NCBI RefSeq assembly: GCF_008364795.1
Contig: NZ_VTTM01000005.1
Coordinates: 124,001-188,000, forward strand
Direction of reading: 5' to 3'
DNA: 64,000 nt
DNA from: Azospirillum oryzae
GTDB lineage: Bacteria; Pseudomonadota; Alphaproteobacteria; Azospirillales; Azospirillaceae
Both the position numbers and the translations under genes were made by a program. Below, piece after piece: positions 27,637 through 36,066 of the stretch. Positions within the stretch are counted from its first letter, which is position 1, and each line of letters begins with the position of its first letter. A model generated the notes under the pieces. It was not told the origin of the DNA, did not search any database, and saw only the letters and a program-made list of their open reading frames with translations.

Positions 27637-29559
27637 ATGCTGCGTTGCACCATTCTCACTGGCTCATTGACGGATTTGACGGCAGGATCGGTGCCGGAAT
27701 TGCCTGAATACGATAGTGCCCGGAATAGGATGACCATCCCCATGACGTCCGCGTCGGCCTTGCCGCCGATCCCGGCCCGCGAGGACGACCGCCTTGCGGC
27801 GTTGCAGCGGTACGAACTGCTCGACACCCCGGCGGAACCGGCCTTCGACCAGATCACCCGCCTGGCGGCCAAGCTGTTGAAGGTGCCGGTCGCGCTGATC
27901 TCGCTGGTCGACCGCGACCGGCAATGGTTCAAGTCGCGGATCGGGCTGCCGATGCCGGAGACGTCGCGCGACCATGCCTTCTGCGCCCATGCGCTGGAGT
28001 CGGACGCGCTGCTGGTGGTCGCCGACGCCCGGCAGGACGAGCGCTTCGCCAACAACCCGCTGGTCACCGGCGACACCAACTTCCGCTTCTACGCCGGGGC
28101 GCCGTTGCGGACGGCCGACGGGCTGGCGCTGGGCACCATCTGCGTGATCGACGACCAGCCGCGCGCCGCCCTGACCCCGGAAGAGGAGGAGGCGCTGCGC
28201 GACCTGTCGGCGATGACGATGGCGCATATCGAGGCGCGGCGCGCGGTGGGCTATCTGCATCCCGTCACCTCGCTGTCGAACCGCTTCCGCTTCCTCGCCG
28301 ATGTCGATGGCATGACGGCCGAACCGGCGGATTCGACGGAAACGGCGGTGGTGATCGACACCGCGGCGTCCCAGCAATATGCCGAGCTGACCCGCGTGCT
28401 GGGGCAGACCTGCGCCGATGCGTTCGAGGTGGATTGCGCCCGCCGCATCCTCGCCTGCCTGCCGGAGCGGACGCGGCTCTACCATGTGTCGCCGGCCCGC
28501 TTCGCCTTCATCCTGGAGGGCCATGATGCGCCGGACGGCGAGCTTGTTTCCACGCTGGGTCGCATCGGTTCGGCGATCCGCAGCCCCTTCCAGTATCAGG
28601 GCGTGCCGATCGCCACCTCAACCGGCATCGGCTTCGTCCACCGGTCGGACAGTCGGCCGGGAGGCGTCGAACTGCTGCGCGCGGCCACCAGCGCCGCCCA
28701 CCAGTCGCTGGAGGAGCAGAAGCCCTGGTGCGCCTATGACGAGGAACAGGACCGCGCCGCCCATCGCGCCTTCCTGCTGCTGCGCAGCCTGACCGAGGCG
28801 ATGGGCGCGCAGGACCAGCTGCACATCGCCTATCAGCCCAAGGTCGATCTGCGCACCGACCGCTGCATCGGGGCGGAAGCGCTCCTGCGCTGGACCCATC
28901 CGGAGCTGGGGCCGATCTCGCCGGCCGAATTCGTGCCGCTGGCCGAACGCACGGCGCTGGTGCGGCCGCTGACCGAATGGGTGATCGCGGCGGTGCTGGG
29001 ACAGGTCGCGCACTGGCGTCGGCGCGGCATCGCCCTGCCGGTGTCGATCAACATCTCGATGCTGGATCTCGGCACCGGCGACTTCGCCGACCGGGTGGCG
29101 GCGATGCTGGACCGCCATGGGGTGCGGGCGGACTGGATCGATTTCGAGGTGACGGAAAGCGCCCTGATGACCGACCGGGCGGAGGTCGACCGCCAGCTCC
29201 GCCGGCTGCGCCACCTGGGCATCGCGGTGGAGATCGACGATTTCGGCACGGGGCAGAGCGCCCTGTCCTACCTGAAGGACATTCCGGCGACGGCGGTGAA
29301 GATCGACCAGCGCTTCATCCGCTCCATCGCCGTGGAGCGCAGCGACCAGATCATGGTCCGCTCGACCATCGAGCTTGCCCATGACCTGGGCTATCTCGTC
29401 ATCGCCGAAGGGGTGGAAACCGACGAGGCTTACGACTGGCTGCGCCTTCACGGCTGCGATTTCGGCCAGGGCTACCTGATTTCCCGTCCGCTGGCGCCGA
29501 CGGCGTTCGAGGACTGGCTGGCGGCGGGCGCCTTCCGCCCCGCCGCCATATCGGCCTGA
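27637..29559 (+). CDS. GAF - degenerate GGDEF - EAL protein (probable c-di-GMP phosphodiesterase)
   Basis: Protein of 640 residues. A GAF domain (about 55-205) is followed by a GGDEF-like region that begins HPVTSLSNRFRFL but lacks the GG(D/E)EF active loop. The C-terminal EAL domain has the catalytic residues: GAEALLRWTHPELGP, INISMLDL, DFEVTESALM, EIDDFGTGQSALSYLK, VKIDQRFI and IAEGVET. It is therefore predicted to hydrolyse cyclic di-GMP under control of a GAF ligand. In-frame ATGs at 27730 and 27742 are possible starts; the first 30 residues look non-conserved, so the true N-terminus is uncertain. Confidence 0.88.
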   Translation: MLRCTILTGSLTDLTAGSVPELPEYDSARNRMTIPMTSASALPPIPAREDDRLAALQRYELLDTPAEPAFDQITRLAAKLLKVPVALISLVDRDRQWFKSRIGLPMPETSRDHAFCAHALESDALLVVADARQDERFANNPLVTGDTNFRFYAGAPLRTADGLALGTICVIDDQPRAALTPEEEEALRDLSAMTMAHIEARRAVGYLHPVTSLSNRFRFLADVDGMTAEPADSTETAVVIDTAASQQYAELTRVLGQTCADAFEVDCARRILACLPERTRLYHVSPARFAFILEGHDAPDGELVSTLGRIGSAIRSPFQYQGVPIATSTGIGFVHRSDSRPGGVELLRAATSAAHQSLEEQKPWCAYDEEQDRAAHRAFLLLRSLTEAMGAQDQLHIAYQPKVDLRTDRCIGAEALLRWTHPELGPISPAEFVPLAERTALVRPLTEWVIAAVLGQVAHWRRRGIALPVSINISMLDLGTGDFADRVAAMLDRHGVRADWIDFEVTESALMTDRAEVDRQLRRLRHLGIAVEIDDFGTGQSALSYLKDIPATAVKIDQRFIRSIAVERSDQIMVRSTIELAHDLGYLVIAEGVETDEAYDWLRLHGCDFGQGYLISRPLAPTAFEDWLAAGAFRPAAISA

Positions 29560-29560
29560 C

Positions 29561-30958
29561 CTACTTCGCCGCGACGCAAGCGGCGATGGAGGTTCGCTCG
29601 ATCTCGGCATAGAGGTCGAACGGGTTCAGCACCGGGGCGCCGAGATCCGCTTCGAAGCGCTGCTGGTTCGGGCTGGCGGTGAAGTCCTGCTGCGCATCGT
29701 CGCCCAGGTTGGACTGGAAGATTCCGGCGGCGCTGACCGGCAGGAAATCCTCGTAGACCACCGGATCGAAGCGGACGAGGCCGCGCCCGATCGACGTTTC
29801 CAGATCGGTGCCCGGCGCCGGTGGGTTGCTGCGGCCGGCCTCGGTCAGCGAATAAGTGAAATAGCCGAGCCCGTCGCGGCGGATCTCGTCCCAGCTGTCG
29901 GGGAAGGGAGCGAAGACTTCCCTAAGCGCCGCCATATACTGCCCGGCGTTGGAGCCGTCGGCGGCCGGGGCGACGAGGCGGCGGGAATCCTGCAGCAGCG
30001 TGTCGTACAGCGCCCGCCCCTTCGGCGTCAGGGCGATGCCGCGCTGTTCGATCTCGCCGAAGCGGGCGGTGTGGACACCCGAACGCCAGCCGCCGCCATC
30101 GCCGTCGCGGAAATCGACCGGCTCGCTCAGCGCCTTGAAGGAGGTCTGGCGCAGCAGGATCGGGCAGCGGCGGGTCGGTGGGCCTTCCACCACCGCCTTC
30201 GGCGCGATGCCCTTTTCCGGCATCATCCGCTGGACCGCGTCGATATCCAGCGTGCGCGGCGTCAGGTGGTTGATGTGCGGCCCCTTGAAGGAGACCACGT
30301 CGGCGATCAGCCGGTGGGCATCGTGCAGGCGGTTGTAGAGGTCCAGCGGCACGTTGGCCCGGCTGTGCCAGCGGAAGGTCTCCAGCGCCTCGGCGACGAA
30401 GCGGTCGGCATCCTCCTCGTCAAGCCCGCCCTCGGTCTCGGCCTTTTCGATCAGGGCGAGGCAGCCGGGGGTGAAGATGTTGCGGCCCGCCAGCACCTGC
30501 TCCGCCTCCCGCCGCAGATCGGCATCGGCGATCAGGTCGAGCCGCAGCAGGGAGGTGAAGACGCGGAAGGGGTTGCGGCTCAGCGCCTCCCCATCCACCG
30601 GGCGGAAGGCGGTGGAATGGACGGGGACGCCGGCCTCCGACAGGTCGTAATAGCCGACCGGGTACATGCCCATCACCGCGAACAGCCGGCGCATGGTCGA
30701 CAGTTCATTCGCCGTGCCGAGGCGGATGGCGCCGTGGCGCTCCTCCGTGATACGGGCAAGGCCGCCGGCAGCCTCCAGCCGGTGGCGTTCGACGGGGTCG
30801 GCGGCCAGCACCGCCGCGTTCACCTCCTCCACCAGTTCGACGAGCGTCTGATAGGCCGGAACCTCGGTCCGATACATCTCCGACATGGCGGTGGAGAACA
30901 GGGTGCGGATCGCATCGGCACTGGTGGCACCGGCACGGGTAATCGTCTGGACGCTCAT
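29561..30958 (-). CDS. hglS: 2-oxoadipate dioxygenase/decarboxylase-like protein (HglS, DUF1338)
   Basis: Cytoplasmic metalloenzyme of 465 residues in the DUF1338/YdcJ family with a vicinal-oxygen-chelate-like fold. HglS of Pseudomonas putida converts 2-oxoadipate to D-2-hydroxyglutarate in D-lysine catabolism. Recognisable stretches are MGMYPVGYYDLSEAGVPVHS, FRVFTSLLR, FKGPHINHLTPRTLDIDAV (His-rich site), GPPTRRCPILLRQTSF and the Glu-containing ARFGEIEQRGIALTPKGR. Length matches the family. The start at 30958 is chosen because conserved sequence begins there; the open frame continues upstream without support. It lies next to a LysR gene and a divergent FAD oxidoreductase, the same company as in P. 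putida. Confidence 0.85.
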   Translation of the reverse strand: MSVQTITRAGATSADAIRTLFSTAMSEMYRTEVPAYQTLVELVEEVNAAVLAADPVERHRLEAAGGLARITEERHGAIRLGTANELSTMRRLFAVMGMYPVGYYDLSEAGVPVHSTAFRPVDGEALSRNPFRVFTSLLRLDLIADADLRREAEQVLAGRNIFTPGCLALIEKAETEGGLDEEDADRFVAEALETFRWHSRANVPLDLYNRLHDAHRLIADVVSFKGPHINHLTPRTLDIDAVQRMMPEKGIAPKAVVEGPPTRRCPILLRQTSFKALSEPVDFRDGDGGGWRSGVHTARFGEIEQRGIALTPKGRALYDTLLQDSRRLVAPAADGSNAGQYMAALREVFAPFPDSWDEIRRDGLGYFTYSLTEAGRSNPPAPGTDLETSIGRGLVRFDPVVYEDFLPVSAAGIFQSNLGDDAQQDFTASPNQQRFEADLGAPVLNPFDLYAEIERTSIAACVAAK

Positions 30959-31074
30959 TCCAAATCTCGCTCGCGTTGGCTTGCCGGACCTGTGCGGTCC
31001 CTTCCAAGCCTCTGCTATAGCAACGATCTGCCGCGCTGGATTGCGATTGTTTTTCCCGACTTCATGACCAAAGC

Positions 31075-31986
31075 TCATGACCCCGCAGAGTTGCGGCAGT
31101 CCGCCGTCTCCGCCAGGATCCAGTCGCGGAAGGCGGCCAGCGGCGGATAGCCCGCCCGTTCCGCCGGCCACACGACGTAATAGGCGTTCTCGCTCTCCAT
31201 CGGCAGGTCGAGCGCCGGCACCAGTTGTCCGGAGCGCAATTCCTCCTCAATCAGGAACAGCGGCAGCAGGGCGACGCCGAGCCCGGCGATGGCCGCCTGG
31301 GATGCCGTGGCCAACTGGTCGAACAGCATGCCGTGCACGCCGTCGGCGGGGGTGCCGTGCAGGGTCAGCCAGCGCTCCCATGCATCGGGGCGGCTGGTCA
31401 GGTGCAGCAGCGGGGCAAGCCGGAGGTCGGCCGGCTGCCGGAAGTCGAAGCGGTCGCGCAAGCTCCGGCTGCAGGCGGGGATGACGGTCTCGCAGCGCAG
31501 CAGCGCCATCTCCCCGCCCGGCCAGTCGGGACGGCCGAAATGGATTGCCGCATCCACCGGGTCCAGCCGGAAATCGAAGGGCGCCATGCGCGTCACCAGA
31601 TTGATGGTGATGCCGGGATTGTCGGCCAGGAAGTTCGGCAGGCGCGGCGCCAGCCAGCGCGTGCCGAAGGTCGGCAGGATGGCGATGCTGAGCGTCCCGC
31701 CGAAGGGGTTGGCCCGCAGGTTCAGCGACGCGGTGCTGATCCTGCGCAGGGCATCGCGGACCTCGCGCACGTAATACTCGCCGCCGGCGGTCAGGCGGAT
31801 GGTCTGCCGTTCGCGGTGGAACAGTTCGACCTCCAGCAGGTCCTCCAGCGCCTTGATCTGGCGGCTGACCGCGCTCTGGGTCAGGGAGAGTTCCCTGGCC
31901 GCCGCGGTGATGCTGCCGGTACGCGCCGCCGCCTCGAACGCCGAGAGCAGGGCAAGGGAGGGAAGGAAGCGGCGGGGGCTCTGCAT
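31075..31986 (-). CDS. LysR-family regulator (GcvA/AmpR-like)
   Basis: Regulator of 303 residues. The helix-turn-helix (LPSLALLSAFEAAARTGSIT, then ARELSLTQSAVSRQIKALED) and the motif LFHRERQTIRLTAGGEYY are typical of GcvA-like members. The start at 31986 follows AGGA; a longer form from an ATG at about 32022 is possible. It lies between hglS (same strand, 116 bases downstream) and the divergent pipecolate-oxidase-like gene, so lysine-pathway control by 2-aminoadipate, pipecolate or lysine is inferred. Two perfect dyads in the divergent region are candidate sites. Confidence 0.88.
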   Translation of the reverse strand: MQSPRRFLPSLALLSAFEAAARTGSITAAARELSLTQSAVSRQIKALEDLLEVELFHRERQTIRLTAGGEYYVREVRDALRRISTASLNLRANPFGGTLSIAILPTFGTRWLAPRLPNFLADNPGITINLVTRMAPFDFRLDPVDAAIHFGRPDWPGGEMALLRCETVIPACSRSLRDRFDFRQPADLRLAPLLHLTSRPDAWERWLTLHGTPADGVHGMLFDQLATASQAAIAGLGVALLPLFLIEEELRSGQLVPALDLPMESENAYYVVWPAERAGYPPLAAFRDWILAETADCRNSAGS

Positions 31987-31990
31987 CTCA

Positions 31991-32000
31991 TTCCTAGGAA
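31991..32000. promoter_or_regulatory. TTCCTAGGAA palindrome at the LysR gene start
   Basis: Perfect 10-bp palindrome, embedded in the larger dyad CATTC-N7-GAATG (31989-32005), immediately before the LysR start codon. It is positioned to autoregulate the regulator. Confidence 0.35.
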
Positions 32001-32041
32001 GAATGACTGGTTGAGCAAACATCACTTGGCCGAAGGAGGTA

Positions 32042-32058
32042 GGCAAGTCAATCTTGCC
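32042..32058. promoter_or_regulatory. GGCAAG-N5-CTTGCC dyad between LysR and FAD oxidoreductase genes
   Basis: Perfect 6-bp arms around TCAAT in the middle of the divergent promoter region. A LysR operator is plausible by position, although it lacks the classical T-N11-A spacing. Confidence 0.4.
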
Positions 32059-32171
32059 AACCATCCAGGGGCTGCAGCGACCCGTTCCGCCCATGGATGC
32101 GGCGGGGACGGTGTTTCCCGCCGGGAATGACGGGCGTGAAAAAGCAACTTGCACAAAGAGGACCACAGGGG

Positions 32172-33467
32172 ATGCAGAACGATCCGCGGTCGCACGGGCT
32201 TTGGGAACGCACCGCACCGGCGGCACCGCCCACATCCCCGCTGGCCGGCAGTGTCCGGGCCGACGTGGTGATCGTCGGTGCCGGCTATACCGGCCTGTCG
32301 GCCGCGCTGCATCTGGCCGAAAGCGGTGTCGACGCCGTGGTGGTGGAGGCGGTGGAGATCGGCTTCGGCGGCGCCGGCCGCAATGTCGGGCTGGTCAATG
32401 CCGGCATGTGGGTGATGCCGGACCAGTTGGTCAGCACCCTGGGTCCGGTCTATGGCGAGCGGCTGATCGAGCTGCTGGGCAACGCGCCCCGCACCGTCTT
32501 CGACCTCATCACCAAGCACGGCATCGCCTGCGAGGACGAGCGTAGCGGCACGCTCCATTGCGGCGTCGGCGAGGCGGGCCTGCGCGAGTTGGAGCAGCGC
32601 GCGGCGATCTGGCAGAAGCGCGGCGCCCCCGTCCGGCTGCTCGACGCGAAGGAAACGGCGGAGAAGGTCGGCACCAGCGCCTACACCGGCTCGCTGCTGG
32701 ATCTGCGCGCCGGCACCATCCAGCCGCTGGCCTACGCGCGCGGGCTGGCGACGGCGGCGGTCGCGGCGGGTGCCCGCATCTTCACCGGCAGCCCCGTCCA
32801 CTCAGCGAGCCAGACCGGGGCCAAGTGGGAGGTGAAGACGCCGAACGGGTCGGTCAGCGCCGATTGGGTGCTGGTCGCCACCGACGCCTACAGCACCGGC
32901 CCATGGGCGCAGCTTCGCACCGAACAGGTCCACCTGCCCTACTTCAATCTGGCGACGGAGCCGCTGTCCGACGCCATGCAGCGGGCCATCCTGCCGGAGC
33001 GCCAGGGGGTGTGGGACACCAAGTCGGTGCTGAGTTCCTACCGCTTCGACCGGCAGGGCCGGCTGGTGTTCGGCAGCGTCGGCGCGCTGCGCGGGACCGG
33101 GACGGCGGTGCACCGGGCCTGGGCGCAGCGGTCGCTGGCGGCGCTGTTCCCGCAGCTCGGCCCCGTCCGGTTCGAGGCGGAATGGTACGGGCAGATCGGC
33201 ATGACCAGCGACAACCTGCCCCGTTTCCACCGGCTGGACCGCAACGTCATCGCCTTCAGCGGCTACAATGGGCGCGGCATCGCCCCCGGCACGGTGCTCG
33301 GCCGCTGCCTGGCCCAGCACATCACCGGCAAGCTGCCGGAGGCGGAGATGCCGCTTCCCAACACGCCCACCGAGACGGTGTCGGGCCGCGCCATGCGGGA
33401 AGCCGTCTATGAGTATGGCGCGCAGGCAACCCATCTGGTCGGGGCGAGGCTGCCGGGGCGGATCTGA
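32172..33467 (+). CDS. amaA: FAD-dependent amine oxidoreductase, probable L-pipecolate oxidase
   Basis: DadA/glycine-oxidase-like flavoenzyme of 431 residues. The Rossmann motif is VVIVGAGYTGLSAALHLAES (G36-x-G-x-x-G), followed by GFGGAGRNVGLVNAGMW. SGYNGRGIAPGTVLGRCLA near the C-terminus closes the FAD site. Family relatives oxidise pipecolate or gamma-glutamylputrescine; neighbouring hglS and a LysR gene favour L-pipecolate oxidase, as P. putida AmaA has similar size and context. The ATG at 32172 is chosen at AAGAGGA-N8; the frame continues 25 codons upstream. The partner dehydrogenase amaB is not in the window. Confidence 0.72.
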   Translation: MQNDPRSHGLWERTAPAAPPTSPLAGSVRADVVIVGAGYTGLSAALHLAESGVDAVVVEAVEIGFGGAGRNVGLVNAGMWVMPDQLVSTLGPVYGERLIELLGNAPRTVFDLITKHGIACEDERSGTLHCGVGEAGLRELEQRAAIWQKRGAPVRLLDAKETAEKVGTSAYTGSLLDLRAGTIQPLAYARGLATAAVAAGARIFTGSPVHSASQTGAKWEVKTPNGSVSADWVLVATDAYSTGPWAQLRTEQVHLPYFNLATEPLSDAMQRAILPERQGVWDTKSVLSSYRFDRQGRLVFGSVGALRGTGTAVHRAWAQRSLAALFPQLGPVRFEAEWYGQIGMTSDNLPRFHRLDRNVIAFSGYNGRGIAPGTVLGRCLAQHITGKLPEAEMPLPNTPTETVSGRAMREAVYEYGAQATHLVGARLPGRI

Positions 33468-33495
33468 AAACCGGAAACCCGCCCCGGCATCCGGA

Positions 33496-34197
33496 TCACA
33501 GCCCCCAGGCGCCGCTTTCCGCCGCGTCGACGACCTGGATGTTGTTCTCCACCGCCTTGACGCCGGGGACGCCTTCCGCCGCGACGCGCACGGCGTCGCG
33601 CTGGGATCCGCTGCTGGCGAAGCCCCAGAGCTGGACCACCCCGTTGCGGACGACGATGGCATCGTGCGAGCGCGAGTCCCAGGACACTTCCCTGACGGCG
33701 GCGGCCACCCGCTCCCGCAGCGCGCGGTCGTCGGGCGCGGCGGCGGGGGTGTCCGGGGCAACGCTGGCCAGCGCGCGCAGCAGGTTGGCGCGGCTGACGA
33801 TGCCGACCAGGGCGCCCTGGCGCACCACCGGCACGCGCTTGATCCGGCGGGTTTCCATCAGCCGGACGACATCCTCCGGCGTGGCGTTCTCGTCCACCGT
33901 GGTGACGTGGCTGGTCATCACGTCAGCGACTTTGCGGGCGTGGGACTTGATGAAGTCCTCCGCCGGCAGGGTGCCGCCGGACACCATGCCGAGCCACCAG
34001 GAGCGATGACGCTCCGTCCCCAGCTCCACCCGGCGCAGCAGATCGCCTTCGCTGATGATCCCCACCACCTTTCCGGCCGCATCGACCACGGGCATGCCGC
34101 TGATGTTGTTCTCCAGCATCTTGCGGGCGGCATCGGCGATGGTCGCATCCGGGCCGATGGTGATGACGCGCGGCGTCATAAGATCGACTGCCTTCAT
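33496..34197 (-). CDS. CBS-pair plus BON domain protein
   Basis: Cytoplasmic protein of 233 residues. Two CBS motifs (MKAVDLMTPRVITIGPDATI and VADVMTSHVTTVDENATPED) flank the usual adenosine-binding cleft, with ISGMPVVDAAGKVVGIISEGDLL and IKRVPVVRQGALVGIVSRANLL as their second halves. A BON domain (about 165-225) follows, with GVVQLWGFASSGSQRDAV. Such CBS-BON proteins are common in alphaproteobacteria, with a proposed role in energy or stress sensing; the target is unknown. The start has GGGGAGAGAAACG upstream. Confidence 0.88.
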   Translation of the reverse strand: MKAVDLMTPRVITIGPDATIADAARKMLENNISGMPVVDAAGKVVGIISEGDLLRRVELGTERHRSWWLGMVSGGTLPAEDFIKSHARKVADVMTSHVTTVDENATPEDVVRLMETRRIKRVPVVRQGALVGIVSRANLLRALASVAPDTPAAAPDDRALRERVAAAVREVSWDSRSHDAIVVRNGVVQLWGFASSGSQRDAVRVAAEGVPGVKAVENNIQVVDAAESGAWGL

Positions 34198-34455
34198 CGT
34201 TTCTCTCCCCTTCGAAGTCGTTGGCCATGATGTCGTTTGACCCATAGTGTCACTCGACAAGCACAGCCTAGGAGATCGACAGATGAGAGCGATTGATCTG
34301 CAGCAATTCGCGACCCGGCTTTCCGCATGGTGGAAAATACCGTGAACTTATCCGCAATTTCAGGCGGTTATCGGAGATGCGGGAACTCTTGAAATGGCGG
34401 TTCCTTACTCCACATCGACCGGCCCACCCACTTGCGACCCGACGCATCCCAGCCA

Positions 34456-35322
34456 TCATTCGCTGATTTCCGCCACCAGCGTGGCGATGGGATCGGCAGG
34501 CGTGTTGGCGGGCGCATCGGCCGGCGGCGGCGGATAGCGGTAGAAGGCATGGCCGCCGATGGAGGTGGTGTGTAGCCGCGCCTCCGCCCAGTCCGGCTTC
34601 TGGCGGCGGAGCGCCGCCTGCGTCGGCGGGCTGTAGAACAGCGAGGCGCGGGCAGTGGGATCGGGCAGGTCGTCGTCGTTGAGATTCCAGGCCAGCCCCC
34701 GCGCCATGTGCAGCGCCTCCTGGTCGGCGGCGAGGCGGGGCTTCGGCCAGGACGGCATGCCGCCGGCCCGGATGACGCCGGCCTGCCGCCGGATCTCCGC
34801 CAGAATGCGCCGCGCCTCCACACGCGGATCGGCGGCGAGCTTCGCCTGCTCGGCGGCCTTCTCCCGCTGTATGGCCCGCTGCTTCGCCGATTTGGCATGC
34901 TTCTCCCGCGTCTTCGGCTCGACCGGCTGCACGGCGAAGGGTTCGAACTGGCCGGCGGCGACGATGACCCGGCAGGGCAGCGACGGCTCATCGGCCGAAG
35001 CGGCGCGGTTGGCGACCACCCACATCACGGCCGCCATGGCGTCGGCCCCCTCCCCGCGCGCTTCGGCCCAACCGGCCAGCGCCAGACAGCGGCGCTCCCG
35101 TTCGGCCTGCCAGGGCGTCAGCATATAGACCGACGTGCCGATGATGACCGGCTGCTTGGCACCGCCCCGCTTCGGCATGCTCCCCTTCACGTCGCCGACG
35201 AACCGCGCGCACCCGCTGTCGCCCGGCCGGCAGGCGGCGTCGCTTGCATCGATGACCTGCGCGCCAGCCGAGGCGGGCAGCAGGACGGTCGCGAGCATCA
35301 CGGCTGGAAGGAGATTGCGCAT
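34456..35322 (-). CDS. Secreted cell-wall hydrolase, SleB (Hydrolase_2) type
   Basis: Exported protein of 288 residues with a signal peptide (MLATVLLPASAGAQV). The hydrolase core starts CLALAGWAEARGEGADAMAAVMWVVANRA, in which the Glu is the expected catalytic acid, and closes with SLFYSPPTQ and GGHAFYRY. In related SleB proteins the core is continuous; here a Lys/Glu-rich stretch of about 45 residues (around EPKTREKHAKSAKQRAIQRE) interrupts it. It probably cleaves peptidoglycan. The ATG at 35322 follows GGAGTGACC; a GTG three codons earlier is possible. Confidence 0.78.
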   Translation of the reverse strand: MRNLLPAVMLATVLLPASAGAQVIDASDAACRPGDSGCARFVGDVKGSMPKRGGAKQPVIIGTSVYMLTPWQAERERRCLALAGWAEARGEGADAMAAVMWVVANRAASADEPSLPCRVIVAAGQFEPFAVQPVEPKTREKHAKSAKQRAIQREKAAEQAKLAADPRVEARRILAEIRRQAGVIRAGGMPSWPKPRLAADQEALHMARGLAWNLNDDDLPDPTARASLFYSPPTQAALRRQKPDWAEARLHTTSIGGHAFYRYPPPPADAPANTPADPIATLVAEISE

Positions 35323-35469
35323 CCCGGTCACTCCGGCTTCGGAAGGGGACTTCCTTCGACAGGAGGGCGGACGGCAAGTTCCCTGATTCGTCCACCTCTC
35401 AGACAGCTTAAGCCTGAGGGCGGAGGACGTACGCCGTTCGGGTCCGGGAAGGGTCCGTCCCCCTGCCCT

Positions 35470-35664
35470 TCACGCAGGAGAGCGGCCGGAACCTTCCGGC
35501 TTTCCGCCGTCACCGGTCCAATCGTCGGTCAGATATTCCTGCGAACGGCTGATCTCCTCGACCTCGGCGCGCGAGGGCGGCTTCGGCACCTGGGCCTGAC
35601 CGGACTTGCGGTCTTCGGTGCGGTCGTTGGTGGACTCGGGGCGGAGATCGGGGGTGCTGGGCAT
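35470..35664 (-). CDS. 64-residue hydrophilic protein of unknown function
   Basis: Small, strongly charged and Pro/Ser-rich protein starting MPSTPDLRPESTNDRTEDRK. It has an excellent ribosome site (AAGGAG, 6 bases upstream), which supports it over longer readings. No motif or membrane segment is seen and it may be largely unstructured. It lies at the left boundary of a low-G+C insert. Confidence 0.65.
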   Translation of the reverse strand: MPSTPDLRPESTNDRTEDRKSGQAQVPKPPSRAEVEEISRSQEYLTDDWTGDGGKPEGSGRSPA

Positions 35665-36066
35665 GGAGGACTCCTTGTCGGTCTGGGTATAGGCCCAGCA
35701 AACAGGAGGTGGGCGGCAAGGTTGCGACGCTCTGGATTGCGCAAATCCGGTGGTGCAAAAGCTACCGGAGACAGTGCCGGGGCACTCGGTGGCATGCATT
35801 CGGGATGATTGGGAGCGGAGGGAGAGTCTGTTATGGGCCAAATGCGGACATGAGCGGCTCTGGAGCTATCGACACATTCTGCGACATCGATAGGGGACCC
35901 TCATTCTGAGTTGACTGCATTTCATGCAAGAAGCAGAGACAGAGTTCACACTTTCCGTTTAGCAGCTTCAAAAGCGAGAATCGCATGCTGCACCTGCCTG
36001 GGATTGAAAACCCCCCACACTTCCGCTACTTTAATCAAGGCGAGATTTAAAGCGATTTGTAGGCAA
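35665..36066. other. Intergenic region carrying the left edge of a low-G+C insert
   Basis: About 400 bases without a convincing gene. It contains the left repeat (35733-35748). From roughly 35900 the composition drops to the A+T-rich style of the ATPase-nuclease gene. An upstream in-frame extension of that gene to 35911 has no protein-like features. Confidence 0.5.
35733..35748. repeat. Left boundary repeat of low-G+C insert
   Basis: TGGATTGCGCAAATCC, with GGATT and AATCC as inverted ends. A copy lacking one base (TGGATTGCGAAATCC) lies at 37894-37908, in the same orientation on the other side of the ATPase-nuclease gene. Confidence 0.6.

Noticed and set aside
35911..36066. N-terminal extension of the ATPase-nuclease protein by 52 residues
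   Set aside because: The added stretch is Arg/Cys-rich and unlike the N-terminus of GHKL ATPases, which begins close to MTDTAHFSVDTRLTRLL.
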